Assembly: GCA_949130485.1 (NCBI GenBank)
Contig: OX422183.1
Span: forward strand, 11,506,543 to 11,570,542
DNA: 64,000 bases
Direction of reading: 5' to 3'
From: Agelas oroides
Lineage: Eukaryota > Porifera > Demospongiae > Agelasida > Agelasidae
Translations under genes and position numbers: made by a program
The notes under the pieces: generated by a model
Seen by the model: only the letters and a program-made list of their open reading frames with translations
Database searches by the model: none
Told to the model about the DNA's origin: nothing
Part shown: one piece after another, positions 58,472-64,000 of the stretch
How positions within the stretch are numbered: the stretch's first letter is position 1
Layout of the letters: each line of letters starts with the position of its first letter

Positions 58472-61400
58472 CATACTTGCACACCGACACACACACACAA
58501 TTGCACCAATCTTGTATGTAGTTAATTCCTCTTCAGTTACAAATGTAATCAAACAATTATTATAAGATACTGTGCAGTACTTTATCACACAAAAGCAAAC
58601 TTTTAGCTAGTACCATTAATTACAGTTTGCTAGTGTCAGAAGCTTAGCTATGAACCGCTATGGGCAAGAAGACATAGCTATCCACTTTATTTTGAATAGC
58701 AATTTAGAAAACTTCTTATACGAATTTGTGTACTAAGTCACACAAGTTTGAGCTTACCACTGTGTATAGTCCCCAGACCCCACCTTCATGAGAGGGCTGG
58801 GTTTGGGCACAAGACCAACTACTATGACTACTATGTGTAGGTTAGAAACCTAACCAGAGGTTCTTAGGGCTATAGAAGCGCGAGGAAGTGTTTACATAAT
58901 TCCTGAGGGCGAAGCCCGAAGGGATTATGTAAACACTTCCGAGGCTTCTGAAGCCCTAAGAACCGAGGGTGCGGTTTCTAACCGGCTTAGAAAATGGTGC
59001 AACGTTACATAATCCGCGCCAAAATTTACAAAATGACGTCATAATCGTCGGTTAATATATAGTCGAAAAATGAGCTAGCCGTGGCTGTGGTGGCGATCGA
59101 GCTGTGGATTATACAGCCATGAAACGTGTTGTTTGAGTGTAGTAAGCCAAGCGCTATCTAAAGAAACCTGCTGTAACTTCCCTAGCCTGTCTACTTGGCC
59201 AAGAACAGTGGTGGTTGGTTTGTACCGAGTTGGATCCAATGCTCAAGCGTATTCGTTGTGATGGCAGCTGCGCTAGGGGTAGTAGGTTACTCAATCGCGA
59301 CTGTTGTGGACATGGCCTGCGATGTTGCGCTACCAGCCGCTCGCCTGTTGGACGAGATTCTTGCCGACCTGGTCAGCGAGCTGCGCTACTACTACTAGCC
59401 GCTCGCCTATTGGACGAGATTCTTGTCGACCTTGCCTGCGAGCTACGCTACTAGCCCGCTCGGCTGTTGAACGAGATTCTTGTGGACCTGACTTGCGAGC
59501 TACGCTACTAGCCGCTCGGCTGTTGAACGAGTTTCTTGCAGCACTGCTACACGAAACGGAGTGGATCGGGCTTGGTTGGGACTTGGAAGAGCTTTCCAGT
59601 TAATAATCTCAGTTAATGGTTTGTGAAACCCACAAAATACAGACCTATTCACTCAGGTTTCTATTTGAGATAGAAACCTGCATGAGGTATTCTACGTGAA
59701 ATAAAAGACCTCATTAACACTTCAACATCAAAGCTAGAATATTCATAAATTTTCTAATGATTCTCAAGAGCCACCTGCTGCAACAGGAGTGACCTCTTGG
59801 CTTTTTGAAGCATTTGCACACTGTACTCCTTATGTATGGAGTTCTATGGCGCATGGCAACTTCTTGCCATGCGCCATAGAACTCCATACTTAAGGACCAA
59901 ACTTTGGACATTTTTATAAAATCAACCATAAGGTCCAAGACTTTCATCTTTCAGATTTGGGTAATTTAGGCTACTAAAATTGACATATAAAATTGGCATC
60001 TCCATAGCAACAGGAATAATTTTAGGCCACACCCCTTGCAGCCGCTCTATATAACCGACGATTATGACGTCATTTTGCAAATTTTGGCGCGGATTATGTA
60101 ACGTTGCACCATTTTCTAAGCCGGTTAGAAACCGCACCCTTGGTTCTTAGGGCTTCAGAAGCCTCGGAAGTGTTTACATAATCCCTTCGGGCTTCGCCCT
60201 CAGGAATTATGTAAACACTTCCTCGCGCTTCTATAGCCCTAAGAACCTCTGGTTAGGTTTCTAACCTACACATAATTATATAGTAATTCTGTATTGATTG
60301 TCAAAAACCTTCCCAGCACTTCTGTCTGACCACTTTGCTGCTCATCCTGTTAGTCTACTCCTGCTGCTTCGGTAATTATGTCATAATTGCCATTGTTCGC
60401 TACATCTCCACAGGTGTCCCCACCCTCTCCCTCCTCTCTTCCACCTCCTCCTCTCTCACTGTTGAGGTACAACTATCTCCAGAGGGAGTTCCGCCTATAC
60501 TGTCCATTGCAGTGAATTTTACCAATCCTCCTGGTCTTGTACAATCAGTTCCTGGACCTTTCTCTCCTGGACAGATAGTTACAACAACTTTGAGTAACCT
60601 TGAAGCTGAGACTGAGCACAATTTTACAGTTTTTGCCTTCAACTTTAATGGAATAAGCCCTGCCTCACCTGACACTAGTTTCAGAACAGGTATGTCACTA
60701 CATGAGTTATCCCATGCACTGCATGCATTGGTTGCATGAATATATTATGACACCAAACTCATCTTGCTACATATGTGTTTCCGTCAGTGGTGTAATAAAT
60801 AGAGGGCTATAATATATAGACTCATTTCCTTTTTTCATGAGGAAGAGCCTAGGTACAAAGTAGCCTCGTTCCCGGGCTCTCCCCATGCTGCAAGCGATGG
60901 AAAGCTGGGCAAGGCCTGGGAACGAGGCTATAGGTACAAGGCTAGCCATAATAACCACATTTGGCACGAAACTAGGCTCTGCTTCTTACAAACTATCGAA
61001 TTATGTGAGTGGTTAGCCAAACATCATATTCATAACACAGCTATACTTCAATTGTGTATTAAAGCTAGCATCATTCAGCTTAATAGCTTACCATCTCTGT
61101 AAACTTTTAGCCATAGCTACATGCAAAATTGAACAATTGGTTTGGATCACTAAATGTATTAGAGAGGTTATTTGTTACTGCTTCCTTCCTCAGATCAAGT
61201 TGCAGAGGACAGCCTCAATCCTGGAATCATTGCAGGAATTGCAGTCGCCTGCATCATAACTGTAGTGTGCATCACTACAGTAATATGTTTGATCTGTACA
61301 TGTTATAGATGTAGGCGGTCCTTACCAAAATCAAGGCTTTGGTCACTTCCCACTCTTCCTACTGCAATGACTTGTGAGTCAGAATAGAGGGAGCAGTATG

Positions 61401-62444
61401 AATACATTGACATACATGCTGATGTTATCTGGTGGGAGGGGTGCATGCAGCTAATCCTTCTATATTTCAGTTTGTGGTTTATATTCAGCTAGCCATCACA
61501 AATGCAGTTGAACTTTTATTGATGTGATGTGTCAAGCAATTCTTGAACCTGCATGGTCCTTCATCACTTCAGCTCATCAGCGCAGTCGAGACATTGAGCA
61601 GCGGCCAGCTCCAGACATTCGTGAGAGGGTAACATCATCATACATTGTTGATAATACTAAACCACAGGTATTTTTATTATCATAGCTAGCTATATAGGTG
61701 CATGATATCAACACCCAAGGAAACCATAATCATAATGTAACAGGTTAGATAAAGCTTTTAAACTCAATGTTTAAGATAGTCGACAGCCACCCAACATGCT
61801 TTCCAAGGTCTTATTTTGCTTTTTTTAAGTGCATTACCTAGCTACTATATATGTATGGTGCATTGTACTGATACTGTCTACTGTGAGCTAGTTTATAGTA
61901 CTGTTACAACTATTTGTAGAAGCTGCAAGTGTACTACCCTCATGCAATTTTCAACTTCACTTTATGTCATTATTGTGTTTTGGGGCACTGTCAGACATAG
62001 CTAACAATCACACAGTGGAATATATACATAGCTAGCCTGAGCATAAAGTTGTGTTAAACTGACGTGTAGCACTATGTGAGCTTCGTCGTAAGGACTAAGG
62101 GGCATGCTCCCCTCCCAAAGTACAATTGATAGACAATAGGAGAGAACTATTACACAGAGACAACAATAACAAGGACAGAGCCTCTGATCTCTCACCATGC
62201 ATAATTTTGGCTAGCATTCTGACATCATGCAATGTACAATTTTGAATGTACTCAGGTACAGCCAGATGAGAGTAGACAAGCGTCTCGAGTCCAGTCAGAC
62301 AGCGATCCAGGCAGTCCAAGTGCTGAAGATGATCAGACAAGACATCATCATAGAATGGTGCCAGAAGTTGATCAGCTCCAGTATGAACATTCTCCATATG
62401 CTGAAAGGAGGAAACTTAGATTACCACCCAAGGAAGGACAATAA
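56771..62444 (+). CDS. Receptor 3: two Ig domains, FN3, TM, tyrosine-containing tail
   Basis: Exons: 56771-56846 (signal peptide, MPLLKTNFVQWLFLAMVTHS, donor G|GTAAGT); 57233-57538 (Ig domain: FFPCTYTG, HWSVN, DISMNATKYQCCF); 58072-58383 (Ig domain: FLCTVVA, IQWRIN, NSEVECCTY); 60414-60689 (FN3: SSLTVEVQLSPEG, ETEHNFTVFAFNFNG, SPDTSF); 61194-61373 (TM: GIIAGIAVACIITVVCITTV then CTCYRCRRS); 61573-61667 and 62256-62444 (tail with SSYIVD, LQYEHSPY, acidic SAEDD stretch, TAA). Phases: 1 for all ectodomain junctions, then 1 and 0. Every junction checks, so the model appears complete. It is a cell-surface receptor or adhesion protein, and tail tyrosines could serve as phosphorylation sites; no strict ITIM/ITAM is present. 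It starts 178 bases after the stop of receptor 2. The FN3 exon is separated from the Ig exons by a 1.4-kb element. Confidence 0.8.
58409..58500. repeat. Microsatellite (CA)n
   Basis: CA tract with interruptions in the intron after the second Ig exon. Confidence 0.9.
58834..60272. mobile_element. Palindromic-armed DNA element (TGTGTAGG ends) in receptor 3 intron
   Basis: About 225-bp inverted arms (TGTGTAGGTTAGAAACC... and complement), flanked by TA. Each arm is itself a set of hairpins (aagtgtttacataat...attatgtaaacactt; ggttagaaacc). The centre contains about four imperfect 63-bp units (59300-59548, ...gccgctcgcctgttggacgag...). No transposase frame. Confidence 0.85.
59300..59548. repeat. 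About four imperfect 63-bp tandem units
   Basis: Unit built on cgctactagccgctcg...gttgaacgagattcttg; the overlapping short frames arise from the repetition. Confidence 0.8.
60859..60930. mobile_element. 72-bp TAGCCTCG micro-MITE
   Basis: Hairpin ends TAGCCTCGTTCCCGGGC / GGCCTGGGAACGAGGCTA; flanks taggtacaa (60850-60858 and 60931-60939), again 9 bp. Confidence 0.75.
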
Positions 62445-63720
62445 ACCAGGATCTAAATGTGAATATAGAGGTAGCTAGCCATATATACTTACCATGAATT
62501 TGTGTGTGTAAAAATATGGAAAATTTTTGCAACATGCTGAGTCACTTGTATGTTCAGCTAGCTATATAATAGCTAGCTCTCAATTGAAAATTGCCATCCA
62601 GTTTTGAAGGATTTTTGTTGTTATGTTGCTGTTGAGATCTCTTTTAAAAAACATTTTTTGACAACAAAACTCTTTGAAGTTTGTAGAAATGCACAGTAGC
62701 TATAGCTGATAGTGCAGAGCTAACTAGCTATACATCTTTGTAAAATCGTGCCAAATTGGCACGGAGCAAAAACCATACCATTTTCTAATAGCCTAAGTAC
62801 ATGATGGCAACTAGCTATCAGTACACAAATAACTTGGTCGTGTAATTGCTTCCATCTAGCTTTAGCTAGTTGTATGTTCCGGCCTGATTACCATAGCAGG
62901 AACGGTCAGAGATATCAATGTAACTGAGTCCTGCCATGTTTGTAGGCAGCCTCATACCCAGGCTAGTTTGGAGGCTGCTCTGAAGTCTGCAGTGAAATGG
63001 TAGCTAACAGCCGTGGCTCACATCAGTGGGGTAGCTACATGTATGATACTGTGTATCTGTAGCATAATGGTGCAAATGCTATGGGCACACTGGCATGTCT
63101 GTAATCTGGATTACTGGACTCTAATTTCAATGCACCAAGAAACAATCTCTAATCAGCTATAGAGATTTACCTGTGGAGTTTCATAGTGCACCATGCATTA
63201 CAACCTGCTATTTTGTTGTAGTGGCACACCATTGTATTGACATTGTGTTTGGTAGCAGAGCCTTAGCTCAAGTTAGCACATAATGGATGCTTTTCTTGAC
63301 TATGGTGCCAGTGAGCATGAGATCAATCGGCTGGTAGGTATCGATAGCTAGCTTGTCAACACACATGCTAACAGACAGTGAGTTTACTTAGAATTTATCA
63401 GCACTAGAACTTTGAACAAAAGCAATACTCGGTTGTCATGGGATGGATCCGCTGTCATCTATCATTTGCAATCCTCCGGTCTGCCATCCTATGTATTTGT
63501 GGAAGCAGATCTTCTCACCACTGTCCAAAGCATGAACATCACTCTAGCCACATCAGAGGGTCGTGTTCCCTCTGCTGTGTAGTGGACATTTATAATTTAT
63601 TTTTTATACCTTCATTCCTCTTTTCTTCCTCTTTTCTTTCTTTCCATTCTAAAGTCACATCCAACCCTTTACCCTATGGAAGGGGGCTTATATCACATTT
63701 TTATTGCCAGTACATTTGTA
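62445..63720. other. Downstream flank of receptor 3, no secure gene
   Basis: A possible first exon at 63283-63333 (MDAFLDYGASEHEINRL then GTAGGT) and an open block at 63423-63582 (LSWDGSAVIYHL...) could be parts of one small gene, but their phases do not settle. Otherwise AT-rich sequence with repeated agctagctata words. Confidence 0.3.
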
Positions 63721-63738
63721 TCATTTTGTCGGGGTCTT

Positions 63739-63812
63739 CCCACTTTGTCTAATCCCATTTGGTCTAGTCCCATTTCGTCTAACAAAATGTGAAAAGGTCC
63801 CATTTGGTCTAA
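63739..63812. repeat. Four copies of a CCCATTTNGTCTAA motif, probable MULE terminal region
   Basis: At 63739, 63754, 63769 and 63799. Repeated 14-15-bp words close to the end of an element, ahead of a TATA box and a coding start, suggest the transposase-binding end of a DNA transposon. Confidence 0.5.
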
Positions 63813-63900
63813 AGCATTGATCAATTTCCACCAGTTACCATACAGGATGTTGTAGGTTAAAGTTCTGGTTAATTGACAGGTTTTGACAGGTCCAAGATTG

Positions 63901-63908
63901 TATAAAAA
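63901..63908 (+). promoter_or_regulatory. TATA box
   Basis: TATAAAAA, 40 bases before the ATG at 63948. Confidence 0.5.
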
Positions 63909-63947
63909 GGGTGGGTTAGCTGCTATGCTCATCACATTGCATCAACC

Positions 63948-64000
63948 ATGGAGTCCATAACAACAACCAAAGGAAAACCAGCTCTGATTTTCGATGGAAT
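63948..64000 (+). CDS. Start of a probable FLYWCH/MULE-type transposon gene (cut by window end)
   Basis: ATG in good context (caaccATGG), first 17 codons MESITTTKGKPALIFDG. A K-GKP-x-L-I-F-DG start resembles the first strand of FLYWCH zinc fingers, which often precede Mutator-like transposase domains. The repeated terminal words upstream support a transposon origin. Only the first residues are visible. Confidence 0.4.
   Translation, partial: MESITTTKGKPALIFDG

Noticed and set aside
59195-59603. Frames with RLLDEIL-type repeats
   Set aside because: Produced by the 63-bp tandem units inside a transposon; several frames are open at once.

Overview
The window looks like nuclear DNA of an early-branching animal, most likely a demosponge. 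This is inferred from short GT-AG introns, small intron-split Ig/FN3 receptor genes with phase-1 exons, a TATA-box style of promoter, and an extreme load of short palindromic DNA transposons. No bacterial operon, rRNA gene or CRISPR array is visible. Species cannot be fixed from the sequence alone.

Layout. 1-2.6 kb: transposon-rich, with a TA-flanked MITE that carries a tRNA-like gene. 2.0-3.6 kb: a repeat split by a probable LINE tail insertion. 3.67-5.33 kb: a minisatellite of about 28 near-identical 60-bp units. 5.9-6.3 kb: a foldback element. 7.26-8.01 kb (minus): an intronless gene for a glycine-zipper protein. 9.87-12.69 kb (plus): an intron-bearing Gypsy-type (GIN/Ginger-like) integrase gene whose last codons run into a large segmental repeat.

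12.66-44.6 kb is a tandem segmental array of six related units (A-F). Units B and C (about 9.3-9.7 kb each) carry the pieces of a type I membrane receptor: an FN3 exon (disrupted in the usual reading), a transmembrane exon, and cytoplasmic-tail exons with NPxY and YxN tyrosine motifs. Units A, D, E and F are shortened derivatives. Each unit holds a conserved noncoding block with an RFX-type X-box about 40-50 bp upstream of a TATATATAG box. The units differ by many MITE insertions, several with paralogous empty sites that give exact target duplications.

47.5-62.4 kb holds two further type I receptor genes in tandem on the plus strand. Receptor 2 has a probable signal exon, a Cys-rich FN3-like domain, a second Cys-rich domain, three short stalk exons, TM and tail. 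Receptor 3 has a signal peptide, two Ig domains, an FN3 domain, TM and a tyrosine-containing tail, and starts 178 bp after the stop of receptor 2. All ectodomain exons are phase 1-1. The cluster as a whole (tandem, Ig/FN3, tyrosine tails, pseudogene copies) resembles known invertebrate recognition-receptor loci, but that function is inference. The window ends in the first 17 codons of a probable FLYWCH/MULE-type transposon gene behind a TATA box.
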